5,558 nucleotides of DNA, taken from assembly GCA_030830595.1 (NCBI GenBank), contig JAURMS010000164.1, positions 1 through 5,558 on the forward strand, given 5' to 3'. Source of the DNA: Gammaproteobacteria bacterium. Lineage in GTDB: Bacteria; Pseudomonadota; Gammaproteobacteria; Steroidobacterales; Steroidobacteraceae. Each line of letters begins with the position of its first letter. The stretch's first letter is position 1. The notes beneath the pieces were generated by a model. The model worked only from the letters and a program-made list of their open reading frames with translations. It searched no databases and was not told the origin of the DNA. A program made the translations under genes and the position numbers. Shown piece after piece: positions 1-5,558 of this stretch.

Positions 1-579
1 GAGCGTGGTGAAGGCCACCGGGCCTATCCTGGGTACCTGGCGCTCGCTGACCAGGAAGTAGGTAGCGAACGTAGCGGCGGTGAGCAGCACACAGGCCGAG
101 CCGACCAGGTCGGCTTTAGCGACCCCATGGTCGAACAGGCCTACCGCGAGCGCCACGCCCAACCAGGTCATCAGGCTGGCGATCACCACCGTGCGCTCCG
201 GCGCACGGCGCGTCATCACCGCCGCTGCCAACACCACCATCGCCGGATAGGCGAACAGCAGGGCGCGTTCGAGCCCGGCATCGATCAGCGTCAGGGCGTA
301 GAAGTCCAGCAGCGAGCCGAGGCCGTAGCACAGTCCACCGGCGCCGAGGGCTGCCAGCGAGGCCACGAGGGGTGCCCGCCGGATGGCCGGCAGTGCGCCG
401 CGCCACGCGGCCCAGGCACAGAAGAGGCTGGTGGCGATGAGCGCCCGCAGCAGGACCAGCGAGTCGTAGTCCACCTGATGGGCATAGACCAGCTTGACCA
501 GCACCGCCTTGAGCCCGAACAGCATGGCGCCTCCGGCCACCATCAGGAGGCCAGCGGTATCCCGGGAGGACTGGCTCAA
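1..579 (-). CDS. EamA/DMT-family inner-membrane transporter, partial (C-terminus outside window)
   Basis: Drug/metabolite-transporter superfamily protein, expected to export or exchange a small metabolite across the inner membrane; the substrate is unknown. 193 codons are visible and the frame stays open to the left edge. Family members are usually about 290-300 residues, so roughly 100 are missing. Six hydrophobic segments can be seen, at about residues 10-31, 41-59, 73-91, 94-121, 130-148 and 156-176. They include the family-like stretch LTLIDAGLERALLFAYPAMV (97-116), with short polar or basic turns between helices. I chose the TTG start at 579-577 because it overlaps the nitroreductase stop by 4 bases (TTGA) and gives a short polar tail (SQSSRDT) before helix 1. 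The alternative ATG at 543-541 would begin inside helix 1. No strong ribosome site precedes the TTG, so it is probably translated by coupling. It is the last visible gene of the leftward operon. Family assignment is secure; start and substrate are inferred. Confidence 0.85.
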   Translation of the reverse strand, partial: MSQSSRDTAGLLMVAGGAMLFGLKAVLVKLVYAHQVDYDSLVLLRALIATSLFCAWAAWRGALPAIRRAPLVASLAALGAGGLCYGLGSLLDFYALTLIDAGLERALLFAYPAMVVLAAAVMTRRAPERTVVIASLMTWLGVALAVGLFDHGVAKADLVGSACVLLTAATFATYFLVSERQVPRIGPVAFTTL

Positions 580-1271
580 TCGAAGCCCTGGAAGCGGCTG
601 AAATCGGTGACCGGCAATCGCTCCGGGCGAAACGCATTCACCGGTGCGTCGGGGTCTGCATAGCCAAGCGCCATGCCGCAGACCAGCATCTGCTCCGCCG
701 GTGCGCCCACCAGCGGCGTCACGATGGAATGGAAGTCGGCCCAGGCGGCTTGCGGGCAGGTGTGGAGGCCGAAGCCACGTGCGGCCAGCATCACGGTCTG
801 GATGAACATCCCGTAATCGAGCCAGGAGCCTTGCTTGAGGTCGCGGTCGATGTAGAAGAACAGGCCGACCGGCGCGTCGAAGAAGGTGAAATTACGCAGC
901 TCCTGGCGCAGGCCGGCCTCGCGGTCTCCCTTCACGATCCCGAGCAGCGAGTACAGCCCCCAGCCGCAGGCCCTGCGGCGCCCGAGGTACGGCTCCCGCC
1001 AGGGGTTCGGATAATAGTCGTATTCCCTGCCATGTCCGGAACGGTCGCCGCTGGCGGACTGGATGACCTCGTCGCAGAGCCGGTCACGCGCCGTGCCGGA
1101 CACCACGTAGACCTGCCAGGGCTGGATGTTGCTGCCGCTCGGCGCCAGCCCCGCCAGCTGCAGGATGGCCTCGACCTGCTCGCGGCTGACCGGGGTGGGC
1201 AGGAAGGCACGCTTGGAAGAACGGGTGCGGATCGCATCGATCACGCCCGGTGTGCGGTCGTCAGCTGGCAT
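576..1271 (-). CDS. Nitroreductase-family FMN-dependent oxidoreductase
   Basis: A 231-residue protein of the nitroreductase superfamily: homodimeric, cytoplasmic, FMN-bound enzymes that use NAD(P)H to reduce nitro groups, quinones, activated double bonds or other acceptors. The N-terminal basic patch RTRSSKRAF (15-23) and APSGSNIQPW (43-52) match the two FMN phosphate/ribityl-binding segments. The central YYPNPWREPYLGRRR stretch and the C-terminal GMALGYADPDAPVN resemble the nitrobenzoate-reductase-like (PnbA/NfnB-type) branch; this is from memory, not a search. Length is normal for that branch. The ATG at 1271-1269 overlaps the end of the upstream hydrolase gene by 11 bases. A GAGGAG ribosome site (minus strand, 1287-1282) lies 10 bases before it, inside the hydrolase gene, so the two are translationally coupled. 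The true substrate may not be a nitro compound, since many members of this fold act on other acceptors. Confidence 0.9.
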   Translation of the reverse strand: MPADDRTPGVIDAIRTRSSKRAFLPTPVSREQVEAILQLAGLAPSGSNIQPWQVYVVSGTARDRLCDEVIQSASGDRSGHGREYDYYPNPWREPYLGRRRACGWGLYSLLGIVKGDREAGLRQELRNFTFFDAPVGLFFYIDRDLKQGSWLDYGMFIQTVMLAARGFGLHTCPQAAWADFHSIVTPLVGAPAEQMLVCGMALGYADPDAPVNAFRPERLPVTDFSRFQGFD

Positions 1272-1938
1272 GTGCGTTCATCTCCTCGATCACTTCACTC
1301 GTGTCCATGACCCTGCCCCACAGGCGGCGAAAGGTCTTGAGGGTCGATTCCTGCATCTCGTCACTGCAGGTGCCCGTGGCATCCGAGACCACCACCACAC
1401 CGAACTGGCGGTCGCAGGCCTCCATCGCGGTCATGCTCACGCAGTTATTGGTCGAGACTCCGGTCACCACTATGTTGGCGATGCCCATCCCCCGCAGGTG
1501 TGACTCGATGCCCGTGGAGGCGAAGCCGCCCATGGTGGTCTTGTTGAGCACCAACTCGCCGGGCAGGGGCTTGAGCTCATCGACGATCTCGTGCTCGCGG
1601 GTGCCGACGCGGTTGTCGATGGCCTTCATCCAGGCCTTGAGATGGATGGGGGCGTCGCTGAAGTCCGGCAGGCGGGCGCCGTAGGTCAGGTAGATGACCG
1701 GAGCCCCCATCGACCTGAAGGCCTCGGCCAGCCTCCTGGAGTTGGGGACGACCAGCCGATCGATGCGCGCGAAACGGTACTCGGCATCGGCAAGACGGCC
1801 CTGGGCCGCCAGCAGCCGGCCGAGGCCGTGCTCGCGGCTGCCGCTGGCGTACTGCAGGTCGACGATGACCAGGGCGGTATCCCCTGGCGTGATGGCAAAC
1901 TGCCGCGTGAAGTCATCGATGTAGGTGGGCTGGGACAC
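1261..1938 (-). CDS. Isochorismatase-family cysteine hydrolase
   Basis: A cytoplasmic hydrolase of the isochorismatase-like/cysteine hydrolase superfamily, whose members cleave C-N bonds (carbamoylsarcosine, ureidoacrylate, biuret, nicotinamide) or, in isochorismatase, a vinyl ether. The Asp-Lys-Cys triad is complete on the 225-residue model: D27 in ALVIVDLQ, K133 in LVLNKTTMGGF and C166 in GVSTNNCV. GVS before it is where the family's cis-peptide bond normally lies. Cys as nucleophile favours amide/ureide hydrolysis over the isochorismatase reaction, which lacks this Cys. I chose the GTG at 1938-1936 because AGGAGG sits 7 bases upstream (minus strand, about 1951-1946) and the family-like sequence begins there. 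The in-frame ATG at 2004 would add 22 proline/arginine/glycine-rich residues and would begin beyond the probable promoter. First gene of the leftward operon; its end overlaps the nitroreductase by 11 bases. Exact substrate unknown. Confidence 0.9.
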   Translation of the reverse strand: MSQPTYIDDFTRQFAITPGDTALVIVDLQYASGSREHGLGRLLAAQGRLADAEYRFARIDRLVVPNSRRLAEAFRSMGAPVIYLTYGARLPDFSDAPIHLKAWMKAIDNRVGTREHEIVDELKPLPGELVLNKTTMGGFASTGIESHLRGMGIANIVVTGVSTNNCVSMTAMEACDRQFGVVVVSDATGTCSDEMQESTLKTFRRLWGRVMDTSEVIEEMNAHAS

Positions 1939-1959
1939 GCTGCCTCCTCCTGTCCGGCC

Positions 1960-1987
1960 TTGGCGCTGGCGGGGCTGATTGTATACA
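1960..1987 (+). promoter_or_regulatory. Possible sigma70-type promoter for the CoA-transferase operon
   Basis: TTGGCG at 1960-1965 and TATACA at 1982-1987 are separated by 16 bases, each matching 4 of 6 consensus positions. A transcript from here would start near 1994 and carry a short leader with GAGGAG at 2005-2010, 8 bases before the ATG at 2019. On the opposite strand TACAAT (1983-1978) is a 5-of-6 match for a leftward -10 serving the hydrolase operon, but I see no convincing -35 for it. Weak consensus matches in a GC-rich genome, so low confidence. Confidence 0.25.
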
Positions 1988-1990
1988 GTC
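1977..1990. promoter_or_regulatory. Candidate GntR/FadR-type operator palindrome between divergent genes
   Basis: The 14-base sequence GATTGTATACAGTC is an inverted repeat about GTATAC with a single mismatched pair (T1979/G1988). TTGTATACAA-like palindromes are known operators for several FadR-subfamily GntR repressors that control sugar-acid and other catabolic genes. It lies in the 80-base gap between the hydrolase start (1938) and the CoA-transferase start (2019). It overlaps a possible -10 on each strand, so a bound protein could repress both arms at once. No regulator gene is inside the window. The palindrome is seen directly; the regulator class is inference. Confidence 0.45.
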
Positions 1991-2018
1991 GGGGCCGCCA
2001 GCATGAGGAGAGCTTGCG

Positions 2019-3224
2019 ATGCCCGGACCCCTGGACGGCGTGCGCGTCGTGGAATTCACCAGCGTCGTATTGGGCCCCTGGGCCTGCCAGATGCTGGCGG
2101 ACATGGGGGCTGAGGTCATCAAGGTGGAAGCCCCCCACGGCGACAGTAACCGTCAGTTGGGCGCAGCCCGACATCCCGGCATGGCGGCCCTGTACCTGAC
2201 CTGCAACCGCAACAAGCGGGACATCGTGCTCGACGTCAAGCAGCCGGCGGCCCGCGAGGCGCTGTTGGCCCTGTGCCGCGACGCAGACGTGTTCGTGCAC
2301 AACAATCGCCCCCAGGTGATGACCAAGCTCGGGCTCGACTACGAGGCAGTACGGGCCGTTAATCCGCGCATCGTCTACTGCGGTGCCTACGGCTACAGCC
2401 GCAAGGGTCCCTATGGCGCGAAGGGTGCCCTGGATGATTCGATCCAGTCAGCGGCCGGCGTGGCCAACCTCAATGAACTCGTGCTGGGCGAGCCTCGCTA
2501 CCTGCCGACCGTGGTGTGTGACAAGACCACGGCCATCACGGTGGTCTATGCCGTGCTGGCCGCCCTATTCCATCGCGAGCGCAGTGGCGAGGGCCAGGAG
2601 ATCGAGGTCCCCATGTTCGAGACCATGGTCTCCTTCGTGATGGCTGAACACCTGTGGGGCATGACCTTCGAACCGCCGGCGGGTCCGCCGGGTTACGTCC
2701 GGCTCATGAGCGAGCACCGCCGGCCCTATAAGACCCTGGACGGCTACATTGCCATCCTGCCGTACATGAACGCACATTGGGATACCTTCTGCGCGGTGGC
2801 CGGCCGTCCCGACCTGCTCGCGGATCCGCGCTTCCGGACCATGGGCGACCGCACCCGCAACATCGACGCCACCTATGCCGAAACCGCGGCGATCATGGCG
2901 ACCCGCACGACCCAGGAATGGCTCGACCTGTTCGAGCCCACCAGCGTGCCCGTCAATCGGGTCAACTCCCTGCAGGATCTCGCCACCGATCCGCACCTGG
3001 TCGCCACCGGCTTCTGGAAGGAGTTCGATCATCCCACCGAGGGCCGTCTGCGCGGCACGGCCTTCCCCGTCAACTTCTTCGCCACCCCTGCGGATGAGGG
3101 CCGCCGTCCGGCGCCGCGATTGGGTGAGCATACCCGCGAGATCCTGACCGAGGCGGGCTTCGACCAGGCCGCCATCGAGCAGATGCTCGCATCCAGGGCC
3201 GCCGTGGCCGCAGACCAGGAGTAA
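2019..3224 (+). CDS. CaiB/BaiF family (family III) acyl-CoA transferase
   Basis: A 401-residue cytoplasmic enzyme predicted to transfer CoA from an acyl-CoA donor to a carboxylic acid, activating it for catabolism. Known relatives act on oxalate/formate, carnitine, bile acids, aromatic acids such as benzylsuccinate, and 2-methylacyl-CoAs (racemase branch). The N-terminal LDGVRVVEFTSVVLGPWACQ then MLADMGAEVIKVE (25-37) and NRNKRDIVLDVK (63-74) are the standard CoA-binding Rossmann region. D168 in YLPTVVCDKTTA sits where the catalytic Asp (Asp169 of formyl-CoA transferase) is expected; that Asp forms the aspartyl-CoA intermediate. The C-terminal part carries DPRF, TTQEWLDLF and the VPVNRVNSLQDLATDPHLVATG stretch typical of the family. 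Length is normal. The ATG has GAGGAG 8 bases upstream. It is followed after 2 bases by the amidohydrolase-like gene. The donor and acceptor acids cannot be told from sequence. Confidence 0.93.
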   Translation: MPGPLDGVRVVEFTSVVLGPWACQMLADMGAEVIKVEAPHGDSNRQLGAARHPGMAALYLTCNRNKRDIVLDVKQPAAREALLALCRDADVFVHNNRPQVMTKLGLDYEAVRAVNPRIVYCGAYGYSRKGPYGAKGALDDSIQSAAGVANLNELVLGEPRYLPTVVCDKTTAITVVYAVLAALFHRERSGEGQEIEVPMFETMVSFVMAEHLWGMTFEPPAGPPGYVRLMSEHRRPYKTLDGYIAILPYMNAHWDTFCAVAGRPDLLADPRFRTMGDRTRNIDATYAETAAIMATRTTQEWLDLFEPTSVPVNRVNSLQDLATDPHLVATGFWKEFDHPTEGRLRGTAFPVNFFATPADEGRRPAPRLGEHTREILTEAGFDQAAIEQMLASRAAVAADQE

Positions 3225-3226
3225 CC

Positions 3227-4099
3227 ATGGAAGCCTTGCAGGTGCCGGTGCCGGCCATCGATGCGGTCGTCAATATCTGGACCCCGGAGGCACTGTCGCA
3301 CCGCCCGGACTGGAAAGATGGTTTTTTCGTCGGCAAGGTGAAGTCCAGTGGTCCCATGCCGGGCATGTCGCTGGAAGACATGCTGGAACGCATGGCGGAA
3401 GCAGGGATCGAGCGGGGCTTCCTGGTCGCGGCTCGCACCGGGCGACTCGGCCTGCCGGGTTCCTATCACATGCCCTACGAGGTGGTCGCGCGCGCCTGTG
3501 AGCGGTTTCCTGGTCGTTTCTACGGGCTGGCTGGCGTGGATCCTACCCAGGGCATGGAGGGCCTGCGCGCCTTCGAGGATGCGGTGAAGAACCTCGGGTT
3601 CATCGGCGCGCATGCCTATCCGCACTGGTTCGAGCTGGCCCCGGACCATGCCCGCTGGTATCCGTTCTATGCGAAATGCTGCGAACTGGGGGTGCCCTTC
3701 CTGACCCAGGTGGGGCAGTCCCTGATCTATTCACCGGACCAGCGCCTGCGCAGCGTCGGGCGACCCATTACCCTCGACGCAGTGGCCTGTGACTTCCCGG
3801 AGCTGAAGCTGTGCGGCATCCACGTCGGCATTCCCTGGCACGACGAGATGATCGCCATGGCCTGGAAGCACGAGAACGTCCACATCGTGGCGGACGCCCA
3901 CAGTCCCCGCTACTGGCCGGAGAGCTTCATTCGCTACCTGAACAGCTACGGTCGTCACAAGGTGCTGTTCGGCACCGACTTCCCCGTGCTCGGCTTCCGC
4001 CGCACCATGGAAGAGGTGCTGGGCCTCGGCCTCAAGCCAGAGGTGCTGCCGCTGTTCCTGCGCGACAACGCGCTGAGGGTGTTCCAGCTTCCGAGCTGA
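3227..4099 (+). CDS. Amidohydrolase-2-fold protein (ACMSD/decarboxylase-like) with non-canonical metal site
   Basis: A 290-residue TIM-barrel protein resembling the amidohydrolase-related family (Pfam Amidohydro_2), which includes ACMSD, resorcylate decarboxylases and lactonases. The order of landmarks fits: strand 1 AIDAVVNIW (10-18), GLAGVDPTQG (100-109), GFIGAHAYPHW (124-134), the helix-strand pair CCELGVPFLTQVG (151-163), DFPELKLCGIHVGIPWHDEM (189-208), and the last strands VLFGTDFPV (246-254). H199 and D251 match the catalytic His and the metal-binding Asp. The usual H-x-H of strand 1 is V14-V15-N16, and the His expected in PVLIHTG-like sequence is Q161, so the classic zinc site appears incomplete. 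H129 or H133 could substitute. From memory, similar 'IHVGxPW' homologues share these changes, which would make this a subfamily trait rather than damage. AGGAG (3217-3221) overlaps the end of the CoA-transferase gene 5 bases before the ATG, so the pair is co-translated. Fold fairly sure, reaction unknown. Confidence 0.85.
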   Translation: MEALQVPVPAIDAVVNIWTPEALSHRPDWKDGFFVGKVKSSGPMPGMSLEDMLERMAEAGIERGFLVAARTGRLGLPGSYHMPYEVVARACERFPGRFYGLAGVDPTQGMEGLRAFEDAVKNLGFIGAHAYPHWFELAPDHARWYPFYAKCCELGVPFLTQVGQSLIYSPDQRLRSVGRPITLDAVACDFPELKLCGIHVGIPWHDEMIAMAWKHENVHIVADAHSPRYWPESFIRYLNSYGRHKVLFGTDFPVLGFRRTMEEVLGLGLKPEVLPLFLRDNALRVFQLPS

Positions 4100-4107
4100 A
4101 CCGGCCC

Positions 4108-4146
4108 GTAAAAGACAAGGGCCCGGAAGCGGCGCTCCCGGGCCCT
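4108..4146 (-). terminator. Hairpin terminator between convergent genes
   Basis: AGGGCCCGG (4118-4126) pairs perfectly with CCGGGCCCT (4138-4146). Inside, AGC (4128-4130) and GCT (4134-4136) pair around a GGC triloop after one mismatch. On the minus strand the stem is followed by TTGTCTTTTA, a moderate T-rich tail, so it best serves the TonB receptor transcript. There is no T tract on the plus-strand side, so for the amidohydrolase transcript it would be a weak terminator or a 3'-end stabiliser. It lies in the 67-base gap between two converging stop codons (4099 and 4167). Confidence 0.75.
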
Positions 4147-4166
4147 CGCATCAGGCTGCTACGCGA

Positions 4167-5558
4167 TCAGCGGAACGAGTAGGTGAAGTCCACGCCGTAG
4201 CTGGCGCCCGGAGAGTCGTGGATGAAGGAACCACCGAACTCGGGAGCCGGAATGATCTCCTGCAGGTAGTCCTCGTCGGCGATGTTGCGTCCCCAGGCCG
4301 TGACGCTCCACGTGTCGTTCGAGATACCGAGACGGGCGTTCATGGACATGTAGCTGTCCCGCTTCATCTTGGAGAACTCTCCCTGGCCGAAGCCGAAGCC
4401 CGTGAACAGGTTCGGCACCTTTTCGTCCTGCACCGGGTGGAACCAGGTCTCGCCCAGGAAGGTGGCATCCAGGCGGGCGTTGACCGTCCACTCGCTGCCG
4501 AAAGGAATGACCACGTCGATGCCGGCGTTGCCCGTGTACTCGGGCGCGTAGGGCACCTTGTTGCCGGCGGTGTACGGGCGGCCGTCGTAGCGCAGGATCT
4601 CGCTGTCGGCGGTGCCGTAGCCGGCAAACAGGGTGACGGAGTCGGTGACGCGCCACTTGGCATCGAGTTCCACGCCCTTGATCTCGGCTTCTTCGGCGTT
4701 GGTGACCACGCGCAGCAGGCCGAAGGGGCCGGCGAAGAAATTGAAGAACTGCAGGTTCTCGACGTCGGTGTGGTAGATCGCGCCGTTCACCTGCAGCGAG
4801 CCGTCCAGCAGGGTGGCCTTGAAGCCCGCCTCGTAGGCCTTCGAGACCTCCTTGCGGTACTTGTCCGACACGCCCTGGAGGCTGCGGTTATCACCGGTGC
4901 ACTCCGGTGGGAACAGGTTCAGGAATCCGGTGCCCTCACCCAGGCACAGGCCGCTGTAGAACAGCTCCACCGTGGCTGCACTGCCCGTCGAGTTGAAGCC
5001 GCCCGAGCGGAAACCGTAGCCGTAGGAAGCGAACAGCGAGACGCCGTCGCTGACCTTCCAGTTCGCGGACAGCTTGGGCTGGAACTGGGCGAAGGTCTCG
5101 TTACGGCCCGGGATCTCGCTGAGCGAAGGGTTGACCACGTAGGCGGGGTTGATGAAGTTGTTGGTGCCGAAGAACCCGGGGGTCTGCGGCGCGATCTTCG
5201 GGACGTTGTTATCCACGTCGCGCTTTTCCGAGTCGTAGCGAACGGCGAGGGCAACCTCGAGGTTGTCCATCACGTCGTAGGCGATTTGCCCAAAGCCGGC
5301 ATAGACCTTGCTGTTGAAGGTGTCGTCGTAGAGCAGGTCGGTCGGATTGGGACCGCTGGTGGTCACCAGGGGCCTGGCCAGGAAGCCGCCGCCGCTATCC
5401 GAACCCTGCGAGACCACTACGCGCCGCTCGATGTCGGCGAAGTACAGGCCGGCCACCCAGCGCAGGTCCTGATCCCCGGGTGAGGTGATGCGCAGTTCCA
5501 GGCTGGTGTCCTTCTGGTCACGCTGCTGGTACTGGTAGCCGTCGCAGGTGGTCGGGCC
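4167..5558 (-). CDS. TonB-dependent outer-membrane receptor, partial (C-terminal beta-barrel)
   Basis: 463 residues are visible, the frame is open to the right edge, and the N-terminus, plug domain and TonB box lie outside. These 22-strand porins import siderophores, vitamins, glycans or hydrophobic compounds using energy from TonB-ExbBD. The visible part is all barrel: alternating aromatic/polar strands such as VYAGFGQIAYDVMDNLEVAL and SLFASYGYGFRSGGFNS, the conserved YEAGFKATLLDGSLQVNGAIY-type region and EEAEIKGVELDAKWRV, and the terminal GRNIADEDY followed by YGVDFTYSFR. The chain ends in Arg after the aromatic, a small departure from the usual terminal Phe. Cys codons at 4946-4944 and 4901-4899 are 15 residues apart within a polar insert and could form a loop disulfide. 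The GTG at 5456 is internal Val, not a start, because the frame continues upstream with receptor-like sequence. The barrel style recalls receptors of sphingomonads and hydrocarbon- or steroid-degrading gammaproteobacteria; the substrate is unassigned. Confidence 0.93.
   Translation of the reverse strand, partial: GPTTCDGYQYQQRDQKDTSLELRITSPGDQDLRWVAGLYFADIERRVVVSQGSDSGGGFLARPLVTTSGPNPTDLLYDDTFNSKVYAGFGQIAYDVMDNLEVALAVRYDSEKRDVDNNVPKIAPQTPGFFGTNNFINPAYVVNPSLSEIPGRNETFAQFQPKLSANWKVSDGVSLFASYGYGFRSGGFNSTGSAATVELFYSGLCLGEGTGFLNLFPPECTGDNRSLQGVSDKYRKEVSKAYEAGFKATLLDGSLQVNGAIYHTDVENLQFFNFFAGPFGLLRVVTNAEEAEIKGVELDAKWRVTDSVTLFAGYGTADSEILRYDGRPYTAGNKVPYAPEYTGNAGIDVVIPFGSEWTVNARLDATFLGETWFHPVQDEKVPNLFTGFGFGQGEFSKMKRDSYMSMNARLGISNDTWSVTAWGRNIADEDYLQEIIPAPEFGGSFIHDSPGASYGVDFTYSFR

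Noticed and set aside
116..637. A minus-strand 173-codon open frame across the nitroreductase end and the transporter.
   Set aside because: Its product is Arg/Gly/Pro/Ala-rich low-complexity sequence. The transporter frame that runs to the window edge gives well-formed transmembrane helices and is clearly the real one.
729..1310. A plus-strand open frame antisense to the nitroreductase gene, and similar ones at 127-663 and 1591-2199.
   Set aside because: These are frame shadows in high-GC DNA. They lie opposite genes with intact family motifs and lack convincing ribosome sites or recognisable domains.
576..1938. Resemblance to the pyrimidine-degrading Rut system, which also pairs an isochorismatase-fold hydrolase (RutB) with a nitroreductase-fold protein (RutE).
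   Set aside because: No RutA monooxygenase, RutC or RutF is present. The nitroreductase here is longer and looks like the PnbA/NfnB branch. The similarity is at superfamily level only.
3227..4099. Treating the amidohydrolase-like gene as a decayed pseudogene because of the missing metal ligands.
   Set aside because: The frame is intact and full length, has a good ribosome site, and the barrel landmarks are well kept. The changes look like subfamily divergence.
5454..5456. GTG at 5456 as the start of the receptor gene.
   Set aside because: The frame continues open to the window edge for 34 more codons of receptor-like sequence, so this is an internal Val codon.
4218..5483. A 421-codon open frame on the plus strand opposite the TonB receptor gene.
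   Set aside because: It is antisense to a clear receptor. Its translation is rich in V/G/A/E/R/H without domain-like patterning, as expected from the complement of GC-biased codons.

Overview
The window is GC-rich (by eye well above 60% G+C) and densely coded, with GTG/TTG starts, overlapping genes and a large TonB-dependent outer-membrane receptor. This points to a Gram-negative proteobacterium. A metabolically versatile gammaproteobacterium or a sphingomonad would fit, but nothing here fixes the lineage. I see no RNA genes, insertion sequences, CRISPR arrays or phage genes.

Layout. A divergent promoter region (about 1939-2018) separates two gene sets. Leftward on the minus strand lie a cysteine hydrolase of the isochorismatase family (1261-1938), an FMN nitroreductase-family oxidoreductase (576-1271) and an EamA/DMT-type membrane transporter that runs off the left edge (1-579). 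These three overlap by 11 and 4 bases, so they form a tightly coupled operon. Rightward on the plus strand lie a family III (CaiB/BaiF) CoA-transferase (2019-3224) and, 2 bases later, an amidohydrolase-2-fold protein (3227-4099). A hairpin terminator at about 4118-4146 follows. Beyond it, converging on the minus strand, is the C-terminal part of a TonB-dependent receptor (4167 to the right edge).

Reading. The two divergent arms look like one accessory catabolic locus. The CoA-transferase would activate a carboxylic acid, the hydrolase would cleave an amide- or ester-like bond, the nitroreductase homologue would carry out an NAD(P)H/FMN redox step, the EamA protein would move a small metabolite across the inner membrane, and the neighbouring receptor could bring a substrate across the outer membrane. 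The substrate cannot be read from the sequence. A near-perfect palindrome centred on GTATAC lies between the arms and overlaps possible -10 elements for both. It resembles operators of FadR/GntR-type regulators, which suggests both arms answer to one regulator encoded outside the window.

Most notable point: the amidohydrolase-like protein has V-V-N where the usual metal-binding H-x-H should be, and Q where a third metal ligand (His) is expected. It keeps the candidate catalytic His and the barrel-end Asp. Its chemistry is therefore uncertain, and it is the best candidate for something undescribed, together with its translationally linked CoA-transferase.
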